Shown in pieces: positions 15,908 to 24,972 of a stretch of DNA of 37,266 nucleotides (within the stretch, counting starts at the first letter, position 1; every line of letters starts with the position of its first letter). The notes below the pieces were generated by a model. The model was not told the origin of the DNA, ran no database searches, and saw only the letters and a list, made by a program, of their open reading frames with translations. Position numbers and translations under genes: made by a program. This stretch comes from SMWC01 sp964466315 (GTDB taxonomy: Bacteria > Pseudomonadota > Gammaproteobacteria > Steroidobacterales > Rariloculaceae), in NCBI GenBank assembly GCA_964466315.1, contig CAYXNS010000025.1, forward strand, positions 1 to 37,266, read 5' to 3'.

Positions 15908-18385
15908 CTAGAACCGATAGGTTAGGCCCACGCCGATCTCTCGCGGATCGCGAGGCAGCATATGGAAGTTACTGGCTCCCATGCCGCCCTGGTTGTAGTC
16001 CGTACCTTCCGACACGATACGCGGTGTATCGTCGTCGGTCAGGTTGCGGCCGTAGAGCCGGAAGTCCCAGTTGTCGTTGCGGAAGTCGACGCTCGCATTC
16101 AGCGTCTGCGTCTCGGGCAATGCCATCATGTTGGCGTTGTCGAGCCACTGCTCGCCGATGCTGCGCCAGTCCAGGCGCGCCACCATGTTCCAGTCCGTGT
16201 TCGTGATCGGACGGCGGTAGGTCGCCGCAACGTTATAGGCGAGATCCGGCTGCCGCGAGAACTCGTTGCCAATGGCGCTCACACAGTCAAACAGCACTCC
16301 GGAGCCGTCGCCGACCGTATTCGTCGGTGTCAGGCCGATGTCCTTCACGGCGCCCGGCGAACAGAAAGTCTCGTACTCGGTCTGCTGCCAGGTGAACGAA
16401 CCGCGCAGATCCCAGTTGTCGTTGATGAACCACTGGGCCTCGGCTTCGATGCCGTGCACGTTGGCCGAGCCGAGATCGAGCTGCGCTCGCAGCATATAGT
16501 CACCCGGGGTCAGGCCCGGAAGAAAGCCCGGACTTGGGAGACCCTGCTGGGCCGCTAATGTATTGGGATTGAAACTCAGCGTGAAGGCCTGATTGTAGTG
16601 CTCCCAGTCCATCTGGTAGAGCGCCGCCGACAACTGCACACGGTCGTCCGCCAATCCTGCCTTGATACCGACCTCGAAGTTCGTGATCTCTTCTTCTTCG
16701 TAGAAGAGCACGCTCTCGAGCTGCCATTCAACGAGGCCGGCGTTGAAGACCGACTCGTGCGCATCCATGACTCGCGGGCTGCGTGCAGCCGGGATGACGC
16801 CAGCTGGGTTCAAGCCGCGCGCGAGCTGCGCGTACGCCGTGACACCGTTGTCGAAGCTGTGGTTGATGGCCAGACGCGGCACGAACGAATTCGTCGTATT
16901 CGTGAAGGATTCACCCGTGACCTGGTTGACGTTCGTCATGTCCTCGGTCTGATAGCGGCCCTCGAGAGAGACGGTCGTGCGGTCGTTGATGTCGTAGCCC
17001 ACGTTGGCGAAGATCGCCTGATTCTGCGACTGCTCCGAGATGATGACGTTGGGCTGAATGGCCAGTTCCTCCTGCAGGCCCGCAAGGATACCCGCGTACT
17101 GGCTCCAGACGAGCGTCAGGAAGTCGTAGTCGTAGATCGAAGCGCCAACCGTATAACGCATGCGCCCTTCGTCCGGTGATAGCCAGCGGACCTCGAGCAT
17201 CTTCTCCTCGATGTCCGTGGGATCGGCCATGTGATTGACGGTCATCGGACCCATCGCGACCATCGCCACGCCACCCATGACATCGATCATCAAAGGAGCA
17301 TTGCTGCGATCGCCATCGGCCCAGCGGATGTACGACTCTTCCGAGTAGAAACTTAAGACCTGCAGGTCGCCCGAATCGAAGCTGAAATTGAACTCGGCCT
17401 GGATGCGGTCGCGCTCGTTGGTCTCGCCCGGATCGTCGATGTTGAAGGTCGACGCGAGCTCGATGGCGAGCGGGTCTGTGTGACCTGCCGTGACGTCGAT
17501 GTTCGTCGGGATACCGGTCGCTGGTGCTGACGTATCGCAATCGAATGTACCGTCGATCCAGCGCACGCCCATGAGATTCGGGCTGACGAAATTCGTGCAC
17601 GACGCATACGAAGCGGGGTCGATGTAATAACGCAGCGTCATGTCGTCGTCCGTACGCAGCGACTGGACCCGAACTTCACCGCTGAACGTATCGTTCGGCG
17701 CGAAGTTGAGCTTGCCGCTGATGTACTCGGTCTCGGTACCGCCTTCGTGGATGCCGTCGGTCGTGACCCAGGAGTCGTCGCCGTCATACTCGTCGACGTT
17801 GACGTCGAGGGTGAAGCCGAGCGTGTCGCTGATCGGACCACCGAGGGCCAGCGTGATGTTGTTGCGGCCGAGATCCGTGGTGCCGATTCTGAGATCGCCC
17901 TCGAACTCGTCAGGAGCGTCACGCGTTACGTAGTTAATTGCGCCCGCGAACGTCGAACGGCCGAAAGCCGCACTCTGCGGGCCGCGGAATACTTCGATTC
18001 GCTCGATACCGGCAAACTGCATCGTGCCCTGTGCGCCGACGAGCGGCAGCCCATCGATGAACGACATGACTTTCTGGCGCGTCGTCGCCGTCGCCGTGGA
18101 CTGGATGCCGCGCACGGATGGCGTCGCATTATTGCGGTCGCCGTTGGTGTCGAAATCGAGGCCCGGCGTCAGCTCGAAGAAGTCGCGCGGCTCGATGATG
18201 CCCGCCTCCTGAATCAGACCGGCGTTCACGACCGAAATCGAGACCGGAACCTCCTGGAGGTTCTCCTCTCGCTGTCGGGCCGTAACGACGATCTCCTCGA
18301 GTGTAGCGCCCTGCTGGGCGGATACTGGTGTGCCGATAAGCATGAAACTACCAGTAAGAATCGTGAGCAGTATATAGTTTCGCAT
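15908..18385 (-). CDS. TonB-dependent outer-membrane receptor
   Basis: This outer-membrane beta-barrel takes up large or scarce substrates using energy from TonB/ExbBD. The 825-residue protein has a signal peptide (about 1-23, ending VSAQ), a TonB-box region EEIVVTARQREENLQEVPVSIS (30-51), and a plug domain with TPSVRGIQ, FIDGLPL, IERIEVFRGPQSAAFGRSTFAGAINYVTR. A long 22-strand-type barrel follows, ending in a terminal aromatic signature, VGLTYRF. The EEIVVTARQRE...VPVSI style is abundant in marine Gammaproteobacteria and sphingomonads. Nothing in the barrel reveals the ligand. A GAGGGG box precedes the ATG. The membrane GGDEF/EAL gene lies upstream on the same strand, but with 216 bp between them it probably has a separate promoter. 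Confidence 0.95.
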   Translation of the reverse strand: MRNYILLTILTGSFMLIGTPVSAQQGATLEEIVVTARQREENLQEVPVSISVVNAGLIQEAGIIEPRDFFELTPGLDFDTNGDRNNATPSVRGIQSTATATTRQKVMSFIDGLPLVGAQGTMQFAGIERIEVFRGPQSAAFGRSTFAGAINYVTRDAPDEFEGDLRIGTTDLGRNNITLALGGPISDTLGFTLDVNVDEYDGDDSWVTTDGIHEGGTETEYISGKLNFAPNDTFSGEVRVQSLRTDDDMTLRYYIDPASYASCTNFVSPNLMGVRWIDGTFDCDTSAPATGIPTNIDVTAGHTDPLAIELASTFNIDDPGETNERDRIQAEFNFSFDSGDLQVLSFYSEESYIRWADGDRSNAPLMIDVMGGVAMVAMGPMTVNHMADPTDIEEKMLEVRWLSPDEGRMRYTVGASIYDYDFLTLVWSQYAGILAGLQEELAIQPNVIISEQSQNQAIFANVGYDINDRTTVSLEGRYQTEDMTNVNQVTGESFTNTTNSFVPRLAINHSFDNGVTAYAQLARGLNPAGVIPAARSPRVMDAHESVFNAGLVEWQLESVLFYEEEEITNFEVGIKAGLADDRVQLSAALYQMDWEHYNQAFTLSFNPNTLAAQQGLPSPGFLPGLTPGDYMLRAQLDLGSANVHGIEAEAQWFINDNWDLRGSFTWQQTEYETFCSPGAVKDIGLTPTNTVGDGSGVLFDCVSAIGNEFSRQPDLAYNVAATYRRPITNTDWNMVARLDWRSIGEQWLDNANMMALPETQTLNASVDFRNDNWDFRLYGRNLTDDDTPRIVSEGTDYNQGGMGASNFHMLPRDPREIGVGLTYRF

Positions 18386-18601
18386 CGTGATCCCCTCATT
18401 CTTGAGAGCGCGTCATCGCGCACGAGTGTCCCTATGCAGAGACAGCCTAATGTACCACGCTAGACTGCTGCGATAAATACACTCTAATGGATGCTGCTAT
18501 AGATCTGATGTATCACCAATAACAGTTCAATGGCATAAGCCCATCAAAGAGTATATGTTTTATTGTGAATAAGTACCGGATCGACCGCGGTTGGAGCCGC
18601 G

Positions 18602-21600
18602 TTAGGGGCTGATCTGCAGGACCTGGTCGACTTCATCCTCGTCGGCGCTCTCGGAGCGCCGCTTCTCCTCGGTCTCTTCATCGATCGGGGCCAGGAGCGG
18701 CGTATCGGAGAACAGCATCGCCTTGGCTTTCTCGGAATCGACCGGCTTGCTGAGCAGATAGCCCTGGACCTCATCGCATTGCAGGTGTCGTAGATGGTCA
18801 AGCTGCGCTTCAGTTTCGACACCTTCCGCAACGACGCTAAGCCCCAGTCGATGTGCCATGGCAATGACAGCAGCGACCAATGCCGTGTCGTTGATATCGC
18901 GCTCCATATCCGCGACAAACGTGCTGTCTATCTTGAGATAATCGAACGCGAAGCTCTTTAGATAGGCTAGAGATGAGTAACCGGTACCGAAGTCATCTAT
19001 CGAGATATACACGCCGCTGGACCTGAGGCCCTGCAACTGGCGCGCGGCAATCTCGACATCCTCCATCACGGCCGTCTCCGTAATCTCCAGCTCGAGATTT
19101 CTCGGCTCCACGCCCGTCTCTTCGAGAATCGTCAACAACTCCTCGATGAACGTTTCGGACGCAAGCTGCACCATCGAGACATTGACGGCGATTCGGATAT
19201 CGGAGAGACCATCGTCGATCCACTCTTTGGCCTGCACACAAGCGTTACGAAGCACCCAGGCGCCAAGCTTTACGATAAAGCCGGTCTTCTCAGCAATCGG
19301 AATGAATTCCGTGGGCCGGACGAGTCCCATCTCGGGATGTTGCCAGCGGATCAAAGCTTCCATGGCCGTGATTTTCCCTGTGGCGAGATCGATCTTCGGC
19401 TGGTAAGCCAGCATAAATTGATCTGCTTCCACGGCATGCCGCATCTGCGCGTCGAGACGAATTTGCTGACTCGCCAGATGATTCATCTCCTCGGTGTAGA
19501 ACATAAATTTGTTCTGCCCGATACGATCCTTTGCATGCGAGCGAGCGGTACTTGCATGGCGCACGAGCGTTTTAACGTCTCTACCGTCGCCCGGAAATAC
19601 GCCGATACCGATACAGCAATTCGCATAGATCTCTTGCCCTTCGATCTCTACCGGCTCATCGAGACAACTGAAGAGCCGTTGCAGAATCCAGGGGATCGAC
19701 TCCGGATCCTTGAGATCGGTCAGCGCGATGCCGAATTCGTCGCTAGAGAGTCTCGATAATCTTGCCGGCCTGCTACCGCCACCGACATAAGCAACGATGT
19801 CGCTATTTCTGAGTGCAGCCGTCATACGGCCGAGTATCGTGACGAGTAGATGGTCGCCAGCCTCGGAGCCGAGCGTGTCTTTTACGTGGCCGTACATATC
19901 GATATCGAGGAAAAGAACAGCAAACGAAAGATCCTGACGTTCACTGCGCTTGAGCAACTCCGACAGGCGATCGTAAAAAAGGAATCGATTCGGCAAGCCT
20001 GTCAGATCGTCGAAGGCACCGTGATCGTCCATCTCCACGTCCTGACCTGCGATCGCAGCTTCGAGTTGCGCGACTCGGTCTCGCAGACGTTGTATATCCT
20101 TCGGCGGTAGGTCGTACACGCCGGTCGTCATCATCGCCGGCATCTGCGTTGTCGCTATCCTCCGCGTTAGGGCACTATCACTGTCCAGCGCGATGGCCAG
20201 TTCCTTCGACTCCACCTCTTCCCAGCGTACATAGCGATCCCGGCCGGCTTCCTTGGCCGCATATAGAGCGGTATCGGCCTGATTCACGACGTCCATGCTA
20301 ATGAGATGTTCGGATGTTTGGGTCGCGACGCCGGCACTGACAGTGATTGTCAGCCGGCCCTTAAAATGAACGCCGCTTGTTTCTCTGATCTTTTCGCAGA
20401 GCCGACCGGCCACCGCAGCTGCATCGTCCATGTCCAGCTCGGGAAGAATGATGCAGAACTCCTCACCGCCATACCGGCAGACCAGATCGTCGTCTCGGCA
20501 TTCCAGATTGAGAACGTCCGCCATGAAACAAATCACGTCATCCCCGACGGAATGGCCGTGGTTATCGTTGACCGCCTTGAAGTGATCGATATCGAACATG
20601 ATGCACGACAACGCTTTACCTTCAGCTTTAGCCTCCCCAAACAACAGATCGTAATGCTCGAAGAAGGCGCGACGATTCAAGCAGCCGGTCAATGGATCGC
20701 GTGTCGCAAGGAAGCGTAACTCGACATTCTGCCGATTCATTTCGTCCGTAGACTTCTCCAGCTTCTGCAGCGTTCTCTTAAGATCGGTGTTCTTTTTCTC
20801 GATGTCGGTTACATCATCGAACGTCGCCAACGCACCGCGAGCCGTTCCGCGGCCATAAATGATGGGCGCTCCGTTGACTCTAAACATCTTTAACAATCCC
20901 GAAGGCACCTGCATGAGCAACGGCACGCCCTTCTCACTGACTCCCTGGCGCATAGCTCGCAGCCATGGAAGGTTTTCCGCGTTGTCGCCCGCCCTCATCG
21001 TCCGCCAGCCCAGGGCCGAAGCCTTCTTTCCCGCGAGTGATTCAACCGGTTGTTCAACCAGCGCCGCAAATGACTCATTAGCCAGAACGATATTTTCGTG
21101 TTCATCCATGATGAGGACGCCTTCGGCCAGTGAATCGAAGGCACCTTTTACACGATCGGGGATGACGCCGGATGGGTCGAGCTCGTTCAGCGCACGCCTT
21201 AGAACCAGGAAGAACCCTAGTCCACCTAATATGACGGTAAAACCGAGAATCCCGAAAACTGAATTCTGTATCGACGATAGGCCGAAACCCGTATCCAGCG
21301 GAACGAAACTCAACTCGACGGTGCCCCGCTGCTGGTCACGCGCGAATAGCGGAACGCGGATGTGAGTCGGTGTCGATAACCCATCAGCACTCGCTTCCCA
21401 GTGCGTATCGTGGTCGCCGGCGACTGCGACTATTTCACCGCTGTCTCTGCGCAATGCGGCGGATAGGAGATCATCGTTACGACCGACGATAGACGTCAAC
21501 GTTACTTGCAGTGACTTGAAGTCGTTTTGCGATGCCGACCAGGATAGCTGCGTCGCGAGCGATTCCGTAATGTTCTTTCGAGCGTCGAGCGCGATACGTG

Positions 21601-21709
21601 AGTGATCCGGCAAAAAGCCCAGTAGCTGAGCCAGAAGTAACAGGCTTGCGACCAACGAAACCAACCCGATCGTCAATCGAGCTGTCGGTGAGAGTTTGCG
21701 ACCAATCAT
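18602..21709 (-). CDS. Membrane PAS-GGDEF-GGDEF(degenerate)-EAL cyclic-di-GMP protein
   Basis: This 1035-residue protein turns over the second messenger c-di-GMP at the inner membrane. The order is a TM helix (13-32), a periplasmic sensor of about 110 residues, a TM helix (about 150-171), a PAS domain (about 185-300), and a coiled linker (305-332). A first GGDEF domain follows with an intact GGEEF (414-418) and an inhibitory-site RxxD (405-408) at the proper five-residue distance. A second GGDEF-like domain has SSDEF (655-659) in place of GGDEF and a short Gly/Arg insert before it, so it is probably catalytically dead. The EAL domain carries MEALIRW (783-789), ETAVMED, DDFGTGYSSL and AEGVET, so phosphodiesterase activity is expected. 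A GGGAG box precedes the ATG. Both synthesis and hydrolysis look possible; the balance is unknown. Confidence 0.93.
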   Translation of the reverse strand: MIGRKLSPTARLTIGLVSLVASLLLLAQLLGFLPDHSRIALDARKNITESLATQLSWSASQNDFKSLQVTLTSIVGRNDDLLSAALRRDSGEIVAVAGDHDTHWEASADGLSTPTHIRVPLFARDQQRGTVELSFVPLDTGFGLSSIQNSVFGILGFTVILGGLGFFLVLRRALNELDPSGVIPDRVKGAFDSLAEGVLIMDEHENIVLANESFAALVEQPVESLAGKKASALGWRTMRAGDNAENLPWLRAMRQGVSEKGVPLLMQVPSGLLKMFRVNGAPIIYGRGTARGALATFDDVTDIEKKNTDLKRTLQKLEKSTDEMNRQNVELRFLATRDPLTGCLNRRAFFEHYDLLFGEAKAEGKALSCIMFDIDHFKAVNDNHGHSVGDDVICFMADVLNLECRDDDLVCRYGGEEFCIILPELDMDDAAAVAGRLCEKIRETSGVHFKGRLTITVSAGVATQTSEHLISMDVVNQADTALYAAKEAGRDRYVRWEEVESKELAIALDSDSALTRRIATTQMPAMMTTGVYDLPPKDIQRLRDRVAQLEAAIAGQDVEMDDHGAFDDLTGLPNRFLFYDRLSELLKRSERQDLSFAVLFLDIDMYGHVKDTLGSEAGDHLLVTILGRMTAALRNSDIVAYVGGGSRPARLSRLSSDEFGIALTDLKDPESIPWILQRLFSCLDEPVEIEGQEIYANCCIGIGVFPGDGRDVKTLVRHASTARSHAKDRIGQNKFMFYTEEMNHLASQQIRLDAQMRHAVEADQFMLAYQPKIDLATGKITAMEALIRWQHPEMGLVRPTEFIPIAEKTGFIVKLGAWVLRNACVQAKEWIDDGLSDIRIAVNVSMVQLASETFIEELLTILEETGVEPRNLELEITETAVMEDVEIAARQLQGLRSSGVYISIDDFGTGYSSLAYLKSFAFDYLKIDSTFVADMERDINDTALVAAVIAMAHRLGLSVVAEGVETEAQLDHLRHLQCDEVQGYLLSKPVDSEKAKAMLFSDTPLLAPIDEETEEKRRSESADEDEVDQVLQISP

Positions 21710-22102
21710 TTCGACTTACTCCCGGTTAGTTTGTCATTTCTGAACCGTCCGGAAGTCGAGAACATGCGCGCGAGATGCTCTCCGGAAACAGGACGACGGC
21801 GCGAATGGCTCCGGCCACATCGCGGCACTGCAACTCCAGCCAGGACTGGATTAGATGCTCTGTATTCACAGTCACAGTCACCGTCTTCGATTCCGCCGAG
21901 ACATCGATCAGCGGAAAAATCTCCTCCGAAAAATCCGGGAGTTACTAAGCTATCGGCCGCCCAAGAGCGAACTTAAACCAGCGCCCGTGGACACACCGAG
22001 CCTAAGTGTTCTCACATAATTGTGCGGTGAATCACGGCCTGGACAGGCCGCTAACGGTAAGTTCTACTAGCGAAGATCAGTATCCGCGTGCATCGATTGT
22101 TC
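21710..22102. other. Intergenic stretch of 393 bp without a recognisable gene
   Basis: I see no family-like protein in any frame here, no tRNA-like fold and no clear riboswitch. The left part must hold the promoter of the GGDEF/EAL gene, whose ribosome-binding site lies next to 21710. A short inverted repeat, CGGCC...GGCCG around 22034-22051, lies about 50 bp past the end of the symporter gene, but it has no U-tract and is only a weak terminator candidate. Base composition is similar to the flanks. Confidence 0.5.
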
Positions 22103-23662
22103 TTAAGCGTCACGCGGACCTAGGACTGTCTCCAAATGGCTCTCGGGAAGCCGTACAGATACACGCGACACTAGAATCAGCACCACGACTGCGATCAGTG
22201 CGGCGATGGTCGCAGACGAATACGGGCTTGCGGCATTGAAAGCGAACCACTCTCCAAATGACTCCAGATTCGTACCGCGAAGCCATTCCCCGGAGACGAT
22301 CTCGCCATGAATCAGGATGAAGAGGACGGCTCCTGTCCAGAATCCGGCAATTGCTCCGGCACGCGTCACCCCGCGCCAGATCGAACCGACGACGAGTGGG
22401 CCCATGAGTGCGGCGATGAATCCCCCAACGCCCATCCAGACCAACAGAACGACATTCATGTCGATCACGAACCACGCAAGCGTCGCCGAACCGATCAGCG
22501 TCAACGCAGTAACAACGCGGCTGATAATCAGCACATTTCGATCGAGTTCGGCCTCATCCCGGTCCGGATGCAGGCGAGGCGCGATGCTGCATCGATAGAT
22601 ATCGTTGGCGAATACCTGGGACGTCGAGATGACGAGCCCATCCGCCGTCGACATTACTGCCGAAAGAATACCCACACCGAGCAATGCCGCGATCCAAGTG
22701 GGAAAGATCTCGATGAACAGCGCAGGAAGAGCCGTGTTGGCGCCGCCGCCAGTAACCAGGCTATCGCCCAGTACTCCGCGCGCTAAGGCACCGCCCAACG
22801 TTATGGATGGAAGAATCAATCCAAACGTAAATGCAAGAACGAGAAATCGAGTTTGACTGCGTTCATCCTTTAACGCCCATAGTTTGTTACCGATGTGCGG
22901 CAGCAGGCCTAGTGGAATGTGGGCAATAACGAGGCTCACGTGGGCCCATACTGATGCGGTAATGGCGGTCGCCGGGTGAAAGTTCTGCACGAACTGCGGA
23001 TCCTGTGACCTGAGATTGTCTAGCAACTCCGCCAGCCCGCCGCTACCCACGCCGAGAAAAAACATGACCAGAATCGCCAATGCCAACGCCACCATGAGCA
23101 ATCCCTGCGCGCCGTCGGTCAGGATATCCGCGTGCGCACCACCAAGCGTGATATAGCCAAGAAGTACCAGCGTCGTAATACCGAGCGCCCAGATCTGGGG
23201 TAGCCCGAGCATCATCTCGAACATGACGAGCCCGGCGACTAACTGTCCCGCCAGATAGAAAAGAAGTATCAATGAGAAAACAGCGGCCGAAATCCGCAGA
23301 ACCTCAGATTGATAACGCTCTCCGAGATACTCCGGAATCGATCGCGCGCCGGCAAAGTTTCCATAACGCGCAATCGTTCGCTGGGAAATCAGGATCCCGA
23401 GATAGACCCCGAATGGATAGAGAAATGCTATCCACAGCGTCGAGAGTCCATAGCTGTACGTCAGGCCAGGCAGCCCCAAGAACGTGGCGCCACTCGCGGC
23501 CGTAGAGGCGAATGCGAGCGCAAGCAGGACCGGTCCGTAGCCACCGCGCGCGGTCGCAAAGTCGTCCGCGCCCGCAACTCGACGGTTTCCCAAGACGCCG
23601 AAACCGACCATCACTGCGACGTAGCCGAGCAAAAACAGCCAAGACCAGGTATAAAGGCTCAT
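22103..23662 (-). CDS. Sodium:solute symporter (SSS family, pantothenate/proline permease-like)
   Basis: This Na+-coupled inner-membrane transporter of the SSS family has about 519 residues and roughly 13 hydrophobic helices. Characteristic blocks are GNRRVAGADDFATARGGYGPVLLALAFASTAASGATFLGLPG near the N-terminus, then ARSIPEYLGERY and LGVGILSAVMSTADGLVISTSQVFANDIYR, which is the SSS signature with the Na2-site Ser/Thr. The open frame can begin at a GTG (23668). However, the AAGGAA box lies 8 nt before the ATG at 23662 and only 2 nt before the GTG, so the ATG is preferred. The gene is divergent from the Gfo/Idh/MocA-M24 gene run across about 216 bp, so it may import that pathway's substrate. 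The transported solute is not evident. Confidence 0.92.
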   Translation of the reverse strand: MSLYTWSWLFLLGYVAVMVGFGVLGNRRVAGADDFATARGGYGPVLLALAFASTAASGATFLGLPGLTYSYGLSTLWIAFLYPFGVYLGILISQRTIARYGNFAGARSIPEYLGERYQSEVLRISAAVFSLILLFYLAGQLVAGLVMFEMMLGLPQIWALGITTLVLLGYITLGGAHADILTDGAQGLLMVALALAILVMFFLGVGSGGLAELLDNLRSQDPQFVQNFHPATAITASVWAHVSLVIAHIPLGLLPHIGNKLWALKDERSQTRFLVLAFTFGLILPSITLGGALARGVLGDSLVTGGGANTALPALFIEIFPTWIAALLGVGILSAVMSTADGLVISTSQVFANDIYRCSIAPRLHPDRDEAELDRNVLIISRVVTALTLIGSATLAWFVIDMNVVLLVWMGVGGFIAALMGPLVVGSIWRGVTRAGAIAGFWTGAVLFILIHGEIVSGEWLRGTNLESFGEWFAFNAASPYSSATIAALIAVVVLILVSRVSVRLPESHLETVLGPRDA

Positions 23663-23878
23663 ACGCACGTTCCTTCAGATGATTCTCGACGCGATCCCCT
23701 GCCTCGGACGCGCAATACGTTCGCAAGGGTGAGTATAGATTGCGATGATCGACAGAGTGTGAAAAAATTTGGTATTAACGAATTTATCGCCTTGCTCGTA
23801 AGAAAAAACAAGGCTAGCTGAGCGAAGCGGATACCTACCGGCGTCTACAAATCGGCGTCTACATATAAGGAGAGATAC

Positions 23879-24904
23879 ATGGTTAATGCGGCAATCGCCG
23901 GACTGGGTTGGTGGGGTAAAACCCTGGTGGAGTCCGTATCCGGTGTCAGTGATGACCTTCGCTTTGTTGCGGGCGTAGATCCGTTTGTATCCGACGATAC
24001 AAAGGCCTTCACGGACCTGCATGGTATAGAACTGCATACCGAGTTCGAGGCGGCCCTCGCGAATCCTAAAGTCGAAGCGGTCGTGCTCGCCACCCCACAT
24101 TCACTGCATACGGACCAGGTGGTGGCCGCCGCCGAAGCGGGCAAACACGTGTTCTGCGAGAAACCGTTCGCCCTGCATAAGAGCGACGCCGAACGCGCGG
24201 TAGCGGCGACACAGAAGGCGGGCGTTACGCTCGGCCTCGACTACAACCGGCGCTTGCATCCCGAGATGACGAAGCTGCGAGATCGAATCGAGTCCGGCGA
24301 TCTCGGTACGATCCTGCATGTCGAAGCCAATATGACCTTCCCGAATGCATTGTCTCTGAAGGGCGACGCTTGGCGAGCCGATCGTGAGGAAGCGCCCTGC
24401 GGCGGCTTGACACCGATGGGTATACACGCGATTGACGGCATGATCGACCTATGTGGCGAAATCGACGAACTCTACTGCCAGAGTTTTCGCCGTGTCGTGG
24501 AGATCGATGCCGACGACACGACATCGATCCTGTTCCGGATGAAGGAAGGCATGTCCGGTTACCTCGGCACCATGACCGCAACGGGCGGCGGATTCAGCTT
24601 CCAGGTCTTCGGGTCGAAGGGCTTCGTACGGCTCGAGGGTATGACGCACATCGCCGGGGCGCCGTCCGAGGAGCGTCGCAAGAAATGTTTCGGCACCTGT
24701 ATCTATAAGCCGATCAAGGGCGGCGCTGAAGTCTGGCAGGCCGATGAGGTCGATATCGTCCAGACCGTGCTCGACGCATTCGGACAGTCCGTGACCAATG
24801 GTACCCCGTACTTCATTCCGATCGAGGAGATGATTCACGGCGTCGCCGTAACAGAAACCGTGGTCAAGTCGGCGGCATCACACCAGATAGAGAAAGTGGC
24901 CTGA
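23879..24904 (+). CDS. Gfo/Idh/MocA-family NAD(P)-dependent oxidoreductase
   Basis: This 341-residue Rossmann oxidoreductase of the glucose-fructose oxidoreductase / inositol dehydrogenase family typically oxidises a sugar, polyol or related hydroxyl group. It opens with the nucleotide-binding AAIAGLGWWGKTL (4-16). The family's CEKPFALH has EKP at 94-96 with the catalytic Lys. A C-terminal (beta/alpha) domain includes GGLTPMGIHAIDGMIDL, where the His corresponds to the catalytic His region. AAGGAGA precedes the ATG by about 6 nt. It is the first gene of a same-strand run with the M24-like gene (68 bp later), the CMD gene and the dehydrogenase gene. A second family member with the same GLGWW start lies at 31667-32680 in the Tct operon. 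The substrate is unknown. Confidence 0.92.
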   Translation: MVNAAIAGLGWWGKTLVESVSGVSDDLRFVAGVDPFVSDDTKAFTDLHGIELHTEFEAALANPKVEAVVLATPHSLHTDQVVAAAEAGKHVFCEKPFALHKSDAERAVAATQKAGVTLGLDYNRRLHPEMTKLRDRIESGDLGTILHVEANMTFPNALSLKGDAWRADREEAPCGGLTPMGIHAIDGMIDLCGEIDELYCQSFRRVVEIDADDTTSILFRMKEGMSGYLGTMTATGGGFSFQVFGSKGFVRLEGMTHIAGAPSEERRKKCFGTCIYKPIKGGAEVWQADEVDIVQTVLDAFGQSVTNGTPYFIPIEEMIHGVAVTETVVKSAASHQIEKVA

Positions 24905-24972
24905 CCCGTGCCCTGCGCGGAGCAGCAAGCATTAAAGTCGAACGAACCAAATAGATTGAAGGAGACGAAATA

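Noticed and set aside
22033..22051. Inverted repeat past the symporter gene as a terminator.
   Set aside because: The stem is short, there is no U-tract on the minus strand, and it could arise by chance in this composition.
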